Source of the DNA: Dehalococcoidia bacterium UBA5629
GTDB lineage: Bacteria > Chloroflexota > Dehalococcoidia > GIF9 > UBA5629
Reading direction: 5' to 3'
DNA length: 6,568 nt
Assembly (NCBI GenBank): GCA_002421445.1
Contig: DIKB01000058.1
Span: 1 to 6,568, forward strand
This document shows positions 1 through 5,533 of the stretch, in pieces. Positions within the stretch are counted from its first letter, which is position 1, and every line of letters starts with the position of its first letter. The translations under genes were made by a program, and so were the position numbers. The notes under the pieces were generated by a model. It did no database searches and had not been told where the DNA came from. It saw only the letters and a program-made list of their open reading frames with translations.

Positions 1-999
1 ACCGTGGCTGATATGATGCCGCTTGTCAGTGAGAACAGGTACTGGATTAAGCGGGGTTTGGAGATCATTAATACGACAAAACGTCTCGGACTCCAGGAGA
101 TGTTTCAGTGTGCTGGTATCAAACCCGGCCTGATTGAAACGTCAACGATTTCATGGAGCATCGGTCCCCGGATAAATGCTGCAGGTAGAATTGATAGCGC
201 AACGACAAGTTATAAACTTCTATTGACGCGGGATGGTGATGAGGCAAAACGGTTAGCCAGTGATCTTGAAATAAAGAACGCAGAACGGTTACAGATGACT
301 ACGGACCTTCAAAAGCGTGCACGGGAGCAAATCATTGTCGAAGGTACAGACCGTTGGTTATTGATGGCTGGTGATTGCGATTATCCGGAGGGCATAACCG
401 GCCTTGTTGCCGGCAGGCTGGCCGACGAATTCTACCGTCCTGTCATATTAATGACTGTCGGCCAGGAATCAACTCGCGGCAGCGGACGCAGCATTCGTGA
501 GTTCAATATCATGGCCGCGTTGGAGCAGAATGCGGATATTCTTCTCAAATTCGGCGGGCACAAACGGGCTGCCGGCTTTACAATTACTACTGCAAATTTG
601 GATGCTCTGAAACAGCGATTGTATAATCAGGCGTGCAGAGAACTCTCAAGCCTTGATTTACGTCCACACATCGATGTTGATGCAGATATACCACTTTCTC
701 TCTGCGGAGGCGATACATTCAGTCAGATACAACGGCTTGCTCCCTTCGGTTTTGGTAACCCTGTGCCGGTGTTTCTCAGTAGGAGAGTACAGGTTATTGA
801 GGCAAAGGCGGTAGGCGTGCAGGAAAGCCATTTGCGCATGAGAGTAAAGGATAATGGTGTCGTCTGGGATGTAATGGGATTCGGACTTGGTGATCATTTG
901 AAAGAAGTATCGAAAGGTATCGACATCGTTTACAGTATGGAGATCGATCGATGGAACGGCGAAGAGAAACTTCGCCTCAAACTCCTCGATTTTTCATAA
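1..999 (+). CDS. recJ: Single-stranded-DNA-specific exonuclease RecJ, 3' part (5' end outside window)
   Basis: RecJ degrades single-stranded DNA 5' to 3' in recombination and mismatch or base-excision repair, in the cytoplasm. About 333 codons are present. The frame is open from base 1 (Thr-Val-Ala-Asp), and TVADMMPL is the end of the DHH catalytic domain, so the GTG at position 4 is an internal Val codon, not a start. Known RecJ proteins are about 550-580 residues, so roughly 230-250 N-terminal residues with the DHH motif are missing. Counting from the Val at base 4, visible RecJ features are GPRINAAGR (54-62), the DHHA1 segment GITGLVAGRLADEFYRP (130-146), GSGRS (159-163), FGGHKRAAGF (183-192) and the C-terminal OB-like domain starting near RLAPFGFGNP (244-253). 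The stop is TAA at 997-999. I see no clear terminator in the following 130 bases. The family call is very secure. Confidence 0.95.
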   Translation, partial: TVADMMPLVSENRYWIKRGLEIINTTKRLGLQEMFQCAGIKPGLIETSTISWSIGPRINAAGRIDSATTSYKLLLTRDGDEAKRLASDLEIKNAERLQMTTDLQKRAREQIIVEGTDRWLLMAGDCDYPEGITGLVAGRLADEFYRPVILMTVGQESTRGSGRSIREFNIMAALEQNADILLKFGGHKRAAGFTITTANLDALKQRLYNQACRELSSLDLRPHIDVDADIPLSLCGGDTFSQIQRLAPFGFGNPVPVFLSRRVQVIEAKAVGVQESHLRMRVKDNGVVWDVMGFGLGDHLKEVSKGIDIVYSMEIDRWNGEEKLRLKLLDFS

Positions 1000-1128
1000 C
1001 CAAAGCAAAGATTCTGTGCTGTTCTTAAACTGCCGCTCAATGGTATTTGTAGTCTTCGACCTTGCTGTTTTTCGTTGCTGCGCTCAACAATACGGTAGTT
1101 TTGAATCGGGGGTATAGTAAATTTATTC

Positions 1129-1172
1129 GTAACATGATGGTAACCATCCTGTAACGTATTTGAAACATTGCA
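1129..1172 (+). promoter_or_regulatory. GlnR/PhoB-type direct-repeat operator upstream of amtB
   Basis: Four pentamers lie at an exact 11-bp period: GTAAC at 1129, 1140 and 1151, and GAAAC at 1162. This matches the layout of Actinobacterial GlnR boxes (GTnAC-n6-GAAAC repeated), which are bound by an OmpR-family winged-helix regulator and are known upstream of amtB-glnK. PhoB also uses 11-bp direct repeats but with a TGTCA core, so GlnR-like is the better match. The amtB-glnK context favours nitrogen control. The repeats are seen directly; the identity of the binding protein is inferred. Confidence 0.7.
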
Positions 1173-1176
1173 ACAG

Positions 1177-1182
1177 TAAACT
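1177..1182 (+). promoter_or_regulatory. Predicted -10 box of the amtB-glnK promoter
   Basis: TAAACT lies 15 bp after the start of the last operator repeat (1162). The spacing equals that between the last repeat and the -10 box in activator-type PhoB promoters such as E. coli phoA. No good -35 is visible, as expected when an OmpR-type activator replaces it. Transcription would start near 1189, leaving a leader of only about 14 nt that still holds the AAGGAGG ribosome site at 1191-1197. That short leader is the main reason for caution. Confidence 0.45.
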
Positions 1183-1202
1183 ATTGCCATAAGGAGGTTG
1201 CA

Positions 1203-2426
1203 ATGAATACAGGTGATACTGCATGGTTACTTATCTCTTCGGCATTAGTTATGCTCATGACGCCGGCCGTGGGTTTTTTCTATGGCGGCATGGTCAGAAA
1301 GAAAAACGTTCTTTCGACTATAATGATGAGCTTTGCTGTTCTCGCAATGGTATCTGTTCTCTGGGTGCTGTATGGCTATTCACTCAGTTTCGGCTCTGAT
1401 CACGGAGGAATAATCGGAGGGCTGGAATGGTTCGGACTTGCGGGGGTAGGCCAGGAACCATCATCCGTGTATGCCACGACCGTACCACATCTGGCGTTCG
1501 TGATTTTCCAGGCGACATTTGCAATTATTACGGTTGCTCTATGGACGGGCGGTGTCGTTGAGCGCATAAAATTCAGTGCGCTTCTCGTTTTAGCGGCGCT
1601 ATGGCTTACCTTCGTCTATACGCCGGTGGCGCATTGGGTGTGGGGTAGCGGCGGCTGGCTCGCAAGCCTCGGAGCTCTCGATTTCGCCGGTGGCACTGTT
1701 GTACATGTGAATGCAGGTATTTCAGCACTGGCGCTGGCACTGGTGCTTGGGCCGAGGAAGGGATTTAAGGAAAAAATGTCGATGGAACCGGGGAATATAC
1801 CATTTGTCGTTTTGGGTGCGGCTTTGCTCTGGTTTGGTTGGTTTGGTTTCAATGCCGGCAGCGCTCTTACCGCAGGAGGGCTGGCATCAAGCGCCTTTAT
1901 TGTTACGAACACGAGCGCTGCAACTGCTGCTCTTACATGGATGTTCCTGGGCTGGATTAATCGCAAGCCTTCCGTACTCGGAGCGGCTACACGCGCTGTT
2001 GTCGGACTGGTGGCCATTACACCAGCGGCTGGCTTTGTTCAACCGTGGGTTGGTATTCCGATTGGCGCTATCGCTTCAATTTTGTCCTATTATGTCATGA
2101 TTTGGCGTACCAGAGCTAATAAAATTGATGAATCCCTTGACGTATTCGCCTGTCATGGTGTCGGTGGAATGTGGGGAGCGCTGGCAACCGGTATTTTTGC
2201 TACAACTGCCGTTAACCCAGCCGGTTCTGGACTGGTCGATGGTAATGCCGGTCAAATTTTGATCCAGATTGCTGCGATCGCTGCGACGATGATTTATTCC
2301 TTCGTGGTTACCTGGATACTGGCAAAGATCGTAAAGGCGACAACAGGAATCAGAGTCAAGGATGTCGAGGAGACTGTCGGGCTTGATATATCACAGCACG
2401 GTGAGCGTGCCTATGGAGGATTCTAA
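1203..2426 (+). CDS. amtB: Ammonium transporter AmtB
   Basis: This is an inner-membrane trimeric channel that moves ammonia/ammonium, in the Amt/MEP/Rh family; 407 aa is the usual size. The chain starts directly at TM1 (NTGDTAWLLISSALVMLMTP), with no cleaved signal peptide of the kind E. coli AmtB has. Family marks are the signature DFAGGTVVH (160-168) with Asp160 and pore His168, the second pore histidine His318 in FACHGVGG, gate phenylalanines Phe106 and Phe216, and Ser220 in FNAGSA. The cytosolic tail GLDISQHGERAYGGF, which couples to PII proteins, is intact. The ATG at 1203 has AAGGAGG five bases upstream. Its TAA stop overlaps the glnK ATG (TAATG), so the two are one operon with coupled translation. 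The upstream 11-bp repeats suggest nitrogen-responsive control. Confidence 0.97.
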   Translation: MNTGDTAWLLISSALVMLMTPAVGFFYGGMVRKKNVLSTIMMSFAVLAMVSVLWVLYGYSLSFGSDHGGIIGGLEWFGLAGVGQEPSSVYATTVPHLAFVIFQATFAIITVALWTGGVVERIKFSALLVLAALWLTFVYTPVAHWVWGSGGWLASLGALDFAGGTVVHVNAGISALALALVLGPRKGFKEKMSMEPGNIPFVVLGAALLWFGWFGFNAGSALTAGGLASSAFIVTNTSAATAALTWMFLGWINRKPSVLGAATRAVVGLVAITPAAGFVQPWVGIPIGAIASILSYYVMIWRTRANKIDESLDVFACHGVGGMWGALATGIFATTAVNPAGSGLVDGNAGQILIQIAAIAATMIYSFVVTWILAKIVKATTGIRVKDVEETVGLDISQHGERAYGGF

Positions 2427-2785
2427 TGAAGAAGATAGAAGCGATCATCAAGGAAGAACGGCTCGATGCTGTCAAAAAAGCGCTGGAAGCTAAAGGCATC
2501 TTGGGCATGACGGTCTCTGATGTGGTTGGCAGAGGACGACAGAAAGGGTTGTTACTCCAATGGCGCGCCGGTGAATACAGAGTGGATCTGTTGCACAAGA
2601 TGAAGCTGGAGATCGTAGCTGACGATGCCAATTGCGATATGGTGATCGACACGATTTCCGAAGCGGCACGTACCGGCAGCATCGGAGACGGGATGATTTT
2701 CGTCCTGCCCGTTGAACATGCTATTCGCATCCGAACCGGAGAAAAAGACGAAACATCCCTTTCAGCAGAATCAAACGGCAAATGA
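2426..2785 (+). CDS. glnK: PII nitrogen regulatory protein GlnK (K90M variant)
   Basis: This is a PII signal protein, a trimer that senses ATP/ADP and 2-oxoglutarate and docks on AmtB through its T-loop to close the channel. It is 119 aa; family members are usually about 112. It shares the TAATG junction with amtB, and GGAGGA at 2415-2420 is its ribosome site inside the amtB end. Conserved features are GRGRQKG (35-41) with Gln39 and Lys40, T-loop Tyr51 (the uridylylation site in enteric PII), Lys58, ARTGSIGDG (81-89), and Arg101/Arg103 in RIRTGE. Two things are unusual. Position 90, normally the ATP-contacting Lys of GDGKIF, is Met (codon ATG), and the T-loop reads LLLQWRAGEY with Trp46 in place of Tyr. 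The C-terminus has a polar tail of about 13 residues after TGE. The family call is secure; altered nucleotide binding is inferred. Confidence 0.96.
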   Translation: MKKIEAIIKEERLDAVKKALEAKGILGMTVSDVVGRGRQKGLLLQWRAGEYRVDLLHKMKLEIVADDANCDMVIDTISEAARTGSIGDGMIFVLPVEHAIRIRTGEKDETSLSAESNGK

Positions 2786-2795
2786 TATATTCGTG

Positions 2796-2804
2796 ATACA
2801 GGCA
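2796..2804 (+). repeat. Left target-site duplication (ATACAGGCA), also a remnant of the glnK terminator arm
   Basis: ATACAGGCA is repeated exactly at 4209-4217 on the other side of the IS. It begins 11 bases after the glnK stop. It equals the first nine bases of the 12-bp stem arm at 4209-4220, so it is the cut-off start of the original terminator. The three bases before it, GTG, also match the right end of the IS, which extends the apparent direct repeat to 12 bp. Confidence 0.85.
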
Positions 2805-2821
2805 CACTGCTGTCCAAGATA
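2805..2821 (+). repeat. Left terminal inverted repeat of the IS
   Basis: CACTGCTGTCCAAGATA matches the inverted right end with mismatches only at positions 5, 6 and 14. The similarity fades after ATA, though a loose TTTC.GG match may continue with a gap. Confidence 0.8.
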
Positions 2822-2936
2822 ATTGAATTTCGGGGTTTTGGACGAGTTTTTCATGCGTGAGAGATAGCCCCTGGCAGAGTTTTCGTTTTCCACCCCCCCA
2901 TCCGGCTGATTATCGGATGAAGATGGTTGATGCTGT

Positions 2937-4100
2937 CTAAAACGCAAGCCTCAGTTGGGGGTCGGGTAGTTCAGGTTGAGTCTCGAAGGGGTCGTCGAGC
3001 CAGTCCCAGAGGTTGCGGTAGGAAAACAAGTTCAGACGGAGCAGGGCTACCAGGCGGCAGAGAGGCAGGTTGCATTTGGAACGGAACTGGAGGTACTTGA
3101 GCAGTAGCACGGCAATCAATGCTGTCCAAATCTGGGTCTTTAAGGCGTTGGGGCTGGTGCCGACGAAGGTCTTTATCTTCAGATGTTGCTTGAGCATCTT
3201 GAAGAAGAGTTCTATCTCCCAGCGATCTCGGAATATTCGGCCAACAGTGGTCGCTCCGAAGTGATGGTGGTTGGTGAGCAGCTCGATCTCCCGTTGGTTC
3301 TCTTCGTCCCAGACTACCACCCGACGCAGCAGCCCTGGATATTTCTGTTTGGTCACGGGCCCGCTGAGGCGAATGACCTGGTCGGCGAGGATGTTTCCGC
3401 GTTGCGGCAGAAGGCGGTTATGTACGATTTCGTAGGCAGCGTTGTCTTTGAGTCTGGTAACGAAGAAGACACCGGCAGTATTCCATTGCCAGAAGAGCTC
3501 AAAGTCATAGTAGCCCCGATCCACAACCACGATGCTGCCTGCGGGAATGGTGAAATGGCAGGCGGTGGTGACATCAGCAGTCTTGCCATCGGTGATCACG
3601 GCGAAGTCCGGCAAATAGCCGTCGTGGTCAAGCAGCAGGTGGAGCTTAACGGCGCCTTTGGTCTGACGGAAGTCAGCCCAAGGAAACAGGCTGAGACAGA
3701 GGTCGATGATGGTGGAGTCGAGGCTGAGCAGCCTGTTCCTGAAGCGAAACACCTTCTTTTTACCAGGGCTGTTGCTGCGGCAGAAGTCTCGCAGATGAAA
3801 GAAGGCATTCTGATAGAGTTGCCAGGGACGGTGGGCATTGGCATAGGAAAGCGTGCTCTTGGCGGGGGCGGCGCGCAATCCCAAGTGACTGAGCTTACCG
3901 CAGGTGACGGCCAGTCCGTCACTGATCTCCCGCAGGCTCTTGGCCTGTGCGAGTTGACAGAAGAGCATGGCGACATACTGGTCCCAGGACGAAAAGCCCT
4001 TAGCATGGCGTTCCGCGCTGCATTCATGGACAAGGCGCAAAAAGGAAACCCGAGGCACGATCTGAAGTATCTGGCTGAACAGACTTGTGGTAAACTTCAT
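2937..4100 (-). CDS. IS4-family DDE transposase (apparently intact)
   Basis: This 387-aa protein catalyses cut-and-paste movement of the surrounding element by binding its terminal repeats. The N-terminal part (about 1-75) resembles the DUF4372 domain found on many IS4-family transposases; the RNase-H-like catalytic domain follows. The DDE triad is visible: Asp128 in SLDST, Asp194 in VVDRGY, and Glu297 in DRWEIELFFKMLKQ. The IS4 signature Y-2-R-3-E-6-K is met by Phe290, Arg293, Glu297 and Lys304, with Phe replacing the Tyr. There is no frameshift or internal stop. The ATG (4100-4098) has AAGGAG at 4114-4109 on the minus strand. The gene converges on glnK. Its GC-rich codon use differs from the neighbours, as expected of a mobile gene. 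Confidence 0.94.
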   Translation of the reverse strand: MKFTTSLFSQILQIVPRVSFLRLVHECSAERHAKGFSSWDQYVAMLFCQLAQAKSLREISDGLAVTCGKLSHLGLRAAPAKSTLSYANAHRPWQLYQNAFFHLRDFCRSNSPGKKKVFRFRNRLLSLDSTIIDLCLSLFPWADFRQTKGAVKLHLLLDHDGYLPDFAVITDGKTADVTTACHFTIPAGSIVVVDRGYYDFELFWQWNTAGVFFVTRLKDNAAYEIVHNRLLPQRGNILADQVIRLSGPVTKQKYPGLLRRVVVWDEENQREIELLTNHHHFGATTVGRIFRDRWEIELFFKMLKQHLKIKTFVGTSPNALKTQIWTALIAVLLLKYLQFRSKCNLPLCRLVALLRLNLFSYRNLWDWLDDPFETQPELPDPQLRLAF

Positions 4101-4175
4101 GGTAGAGACTCCTTCGAAATATTTAGTGATTCGTTGTGCTTTTACTATACTACTTCGCGGAGTCTCTCCTCTACC
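4101..4175 (-). promoter_or_regulatory. Transposase leader inverted repeat that can cover the ribosome site in read-through RNA
   Basis: On the minus strand the upstream arm (4175-4154) begins GGTAG and carries AGACTCC. It is complementary to the arm at 4118-4101, which contains the ribosome site and ends right at the ATG: 12 pairs with a 5-nt bulge, plus CGAA/TTCG beyond a small internal loop. Transcripts entering the IS from outside would hold both arms and hide the ribosome site. A transcript starting between the arms would not. IS10 and IS50 are known to limit transposase from outside transcripts in this way; for this element it is inferred. Confidence 0.6.
4144..4149 (-). promoter_or_regulatory. 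Possible -10 box of the transposase promoter
   Basis: TATAGT on the minus strand is a good -10 match and would start RNA near 4137, between the two arms of the leader inverted repeat. No convincing -35 is seen 16-18 bp upstream, so a weak promoter is expected. Only moderate support. Confidence 0.35.
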
Positions 4176-4191
4176 ACTCAGCCTGAAAACC

Positions 4192-4208
4192 TATTTTGGA
4201 CAAGAGTG
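4192..4208 (-). repeat. Right terminal inverted repeat of the IS
   Basis: Read on the minus strand this is CACTCTTGTCCAAAATA, matching the left end at 14 of 17 positions. The duplicated target ATACAGGCA starts at the next base (4209). Confidence 0.8.
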
Positions 4209-4239
4209 ATACAGGCAGGAAAATTAATCCTGCCTGTAT
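4209..4239 (+). terminator. Intact copy of the amtB-glnK terminator, displaced by the IS
   Basis: A perfect 12-bp stem (ATACAGGCAGGA at 4209-4220 with TCCTGCCTGTAT at 4228-4239) encloses a 7-nt loop and is followed by T-rich TATATTCCTCT. Joining the left flank (ends 2804) to the base after the right duplication (4218) puts this hairpin 10 bases after the glnK stop, a typical terminator position. The first nine bases are the right-hand target duplication. It now probably shields the 64-codon ORF from transcripts crossing the IS. Confidence 0.8.
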
Positions 4240-4298
4240 TATATTCCTCTGATACGATGCTGTCTCTGAATTTTCTTGTCCATGCTGTTTTGCCTGAT

Positions 4299-4342
4299 TT
4301 AACGATTTCGTAATGAAATCGTAACACAATTGTAACATTCCA
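4299..4342 (+). promoter_or_regulatory. Second GlnR/PhoB-type direct-repeat operator, upstream of the 64-codon ORF
   Basis: Four pentamers again sit at an exact 11-bp period: TTAAC (4299), GTAAT (4310), GTAAC (4321) and GTAAC (4332). Number, period and distance to the -10 box equal those of the amtB operator at 1129-1172, so the same regulator probably acts at both. An 8-bp inverted repeat, ACGATTTC (4302-4309) with GAAATCGT (4315-4322), overlaps the first three repeats. Confidence 0.65.
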
Positions 4343-4346
4343 CAGT

Positions 4347-4352
4347 CATACT
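4347..4352 (+). promoter_or_regulatory. Predicted -10 box for the 64-codon ORF
   Basis: CATACT starts exactly 15 bp after the start of the last operator repeat (4332), the same offset as at amtB. Transcription would start near 4359, leaving a leader of about 11 nt, which is very short. The parallel with amtB is the main support. Confidence 0.4.
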
Positions 4353-4369
4353 GATGAGAGAGGTGTGAC

Positions 4370-4564
4370 ATGGATATTTATAGCAGATTCAGGCTTCATG
4401 CATCGTTGTCGCCGAGACTATCCGGCGGAACCGGCGGCAGCTTGCCGGGGAAACATGCTGATGCGTCTCGAAATAAATACGATGCTCAATTGCAGCCCGA
4501 AACGAAGAAAACTATCTCTAAAGCTGATGCTTCCCCTTCCAATACGGATTTCAAAGCAAACTAA
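4370..4564 (+). CDS. Unrecognised small protein (64 aa), probably nitrogen-regulated
   Basis: I do not recognise this protein. The ATG at 4370 has AGAGAGG (4357-4363) six bases upstream, and the frame runs to TAA at 4562-4564. The product is polar, rich in Ser, Lys and Ala, with no membrane segment, no Cys and no signal peptide. It is basic (ten Lys/Arg against six Asp/Glu), with a Gly/Ser stretch near 19-24 and a tail that looks disordered. Its operator-promoter mirrors that of amtB, and before the IS came in it lay about 170 bp beyond glnK, separated by the terminator as its own unit. A role with GlnK, AmtB or glutamine synthetase is a guess from context. An overlapping frame (GTG 4365 to 4604) is the alternative reading; this one has the better start. 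Confidence 0.55.
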   Translation: MDIYSRFRLHASLSPRLSGGTGGSLPGKHADASRNKYDAQLQPETKKTISKADASPSNTDFKAN

Positions 4565-4600
4565 ATGCAAACGCAAAGTTGGCGTTCATCTTAAGAAGAT

Positions 4601-5533
4601 TTAGCCTTGCCGAGCACTACCGGGATTGCATCCTTTTATACTGTTTAATATGTGTTGCAGGTCTGCGGGCAGCCCTGACTCAAATTCCTTGTATGTCCCT
4701 GTCGAAGGCAGTTTCAATCCAAGTTTATGAGCATGGAGGAATTGGCGTTTCAGAAAGGTAGATTTGCCTCCATAGGTGCTATCACCAATGACAGGATAGC
4801 CGATTGCGGACAGATGCACTCGTATTTGATGTGTACGTCCTGTTTTTAAAACAACTTCAAGCAATGTGTAGTTGCCATAATATTCACTGACACGGTACTC
4901 TGTCCGCGCTTCCTTCCCTTTTTCCGCGATTGCCATTCGTTTTCTATTATAAGGATCCCGTCCTATAGGTGCTTCAATAATACCGCGTAAGGCTGTTATT
5001 CTGCCTTTTACAAGAGCAAGATAGACTTTCGTGACGCACCGTGCCTTAAATTGGCCGATCAGATTCTGTTGCGCATCGTCGTTCTTGGCTACAACGAGTA
5101 GGCCCGAAGTATCTTTATCAAGTCTATGGACAATTCCCGGACGGTTCGGGTTGCCAATTTTTGCTATGGGTGGATAATATGCCAGCAATGCGTTAATGAG
5201 GGTCTGTCCACTATGCCCCGGTGCGGGGTATACGGTCATCCCTGCGGGCTTGTCCACGACGATAATATCAGCATCATCGTAGACAATGCTCAAAGGGATC
5301 GGTTCCGAAAGTAAAGTCTTTTCCGTCGGTGGTAGTATCGTGACGATGACGGTATCGCCGGTCGTTATTTTCAAACTTGCCTTTGCTTTCTGTCCGTTGA
5401 CGAGAACGGTATCGAGGTCAATAAGCTTTTGAATATATGATCGGGAAAAAGATGGCAATTCACGTGCCAGAAACTTGTCAAGACGAACCGGCGGTTCATT
5501 AATCCGGTACGTTTTTATTTCCTGAGACTGCAC
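4601..5533 (-). CDS. rluD: RluA/RluD-family 23S rRNA pseudouridine synthase
   Basis: This enzyme converts uridines to pseudouridine in large-subunit rRNA. E. coli RluD acts on helix 69, but the exact target here cannot be read from sequence. The product is 310 aa, about normal. It has an N-terminal S4 RNA-binding domain (about 17-65, RLDKFLARELPSFSRSYIQKL), then the catalytic domain with VVDKPAGM (92-99), HRLDKDTSG (136-144) with catalytic Asp139, and GRTHQIRVH (232-240). The start is GTG (5533-5531) with AAGGAA about ten bases upstream, and the start region lies inside the end of lspA (35-bp overlap), so it is likely translated from the same mRNA. It corresponds in position to ylyB beside lspA in Bacillus. 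No strong terminator follows; a weak 5-bp hairpin (AACGC/GCGTT) lies near 4569-4585, between this gene and the convergent small ORF. Confidence 0.92.
   Translation of the reverse strand: MQSQEIKTYRINEPPVRLDKFLARELPSFSRSYIQKLIDLDTVLVNGQKAKASLKITTGDTVIVTILPPTEKTLLSEPIPLSIVYDDADIIVVDKPAGMTVYPAPGHSGQTLINALLAYYPPIAKIGNPNRPGIVHRLDKDTSGLLVVAKNDDAQQNLIGQFKARCVTKVYLALVKGRITALRGIIEAPIGRDPYNRKRMAIAEKGKEARTEYRVSEYYGNYTLLEVVLKTGRTHQIRVHLSAIGYPVIGDSTYGGKSTFLKRQFLHAHKLGLKLPSTGTYKEFESGLPADLQHILNSIKGCNPGSARQG

Larger units (their letters stand above)
2805..4208 (-). mobile_element. Complete IS4-family insertion sequence, about 1404 bp
   Basis: The ends were placed from the sequence. The left end at 2805-2821 and the reverse complement of the right end at 4192-4208 agree at 14 of 17 positions (CACT..TGTCCAA.ATA), and a perfect 9-bp duplication ATACAGGCA flanks them. 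The element holds one full-length transposase gene reading leftwards, about 130 bp of non-coding left end, and about 100 bp of right end with the transposase leader. All features expected of an intact, possibly active copy are present. It interrupts the terminator of amtB-glnK. I do not recognise the named IS; I see no terminator at its left end. Confidence 0.88.

Noticed and set aside
4..999. recJ starting at the GTG at position 4
   Set aside because: The frame is open to base 1, and the Val lies in the conserved TVADMMPL segment in mid-protein, so the gene simply begins outside the window.
1129..1172. Reading the operator as a PhoB (phosphate) box
   Set aside because: The 11-bp period fits PhoB as well, but the core is GTAAC/GAAAC rather than TGTCA, and the target is a nitrogen operon. 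GlnR-like is preferred; PhoB is not strictly excluded.
1000..1202. Sigma-54 promoter for amtB
   Set aside because: amtB is often sigma-54 dependent, but no GG-N10-GC pair with a TGGCAC/TTGCA context was found; the TTGCA near 1168 has no GG at the right distance.
1616..2017. 133-codon frame on the minus strand inside amtB
   Set aside because: Shadow of the amtB coding frame; no ribosome site or motif, and amtB is unambiguous.
2899..2919. Hairpin CATCCG/CGGATG after the transposase stop as a terminator
   Set aside because: Only a 6-bp stem with no T-run on the transposase strand; it is followed by a G-rich stretch instead.
3183..4313. 376-codon open frame on the + strand
   Set aside because: It is antisense to the transposase gene, which has a clear DDE triad and IS4 signature; the frame is open because of GC-rich codon use. 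The product shows no recognisable motif.
4365..4604. 79-codon frame starting with GTG, overlapping the 64-codon ORF
   Set aside because: Its start is only one base after the AGAGAGG site, and it needs a GTG. The ATG at 4370 has correct spacing. Not excluded, but less likely.
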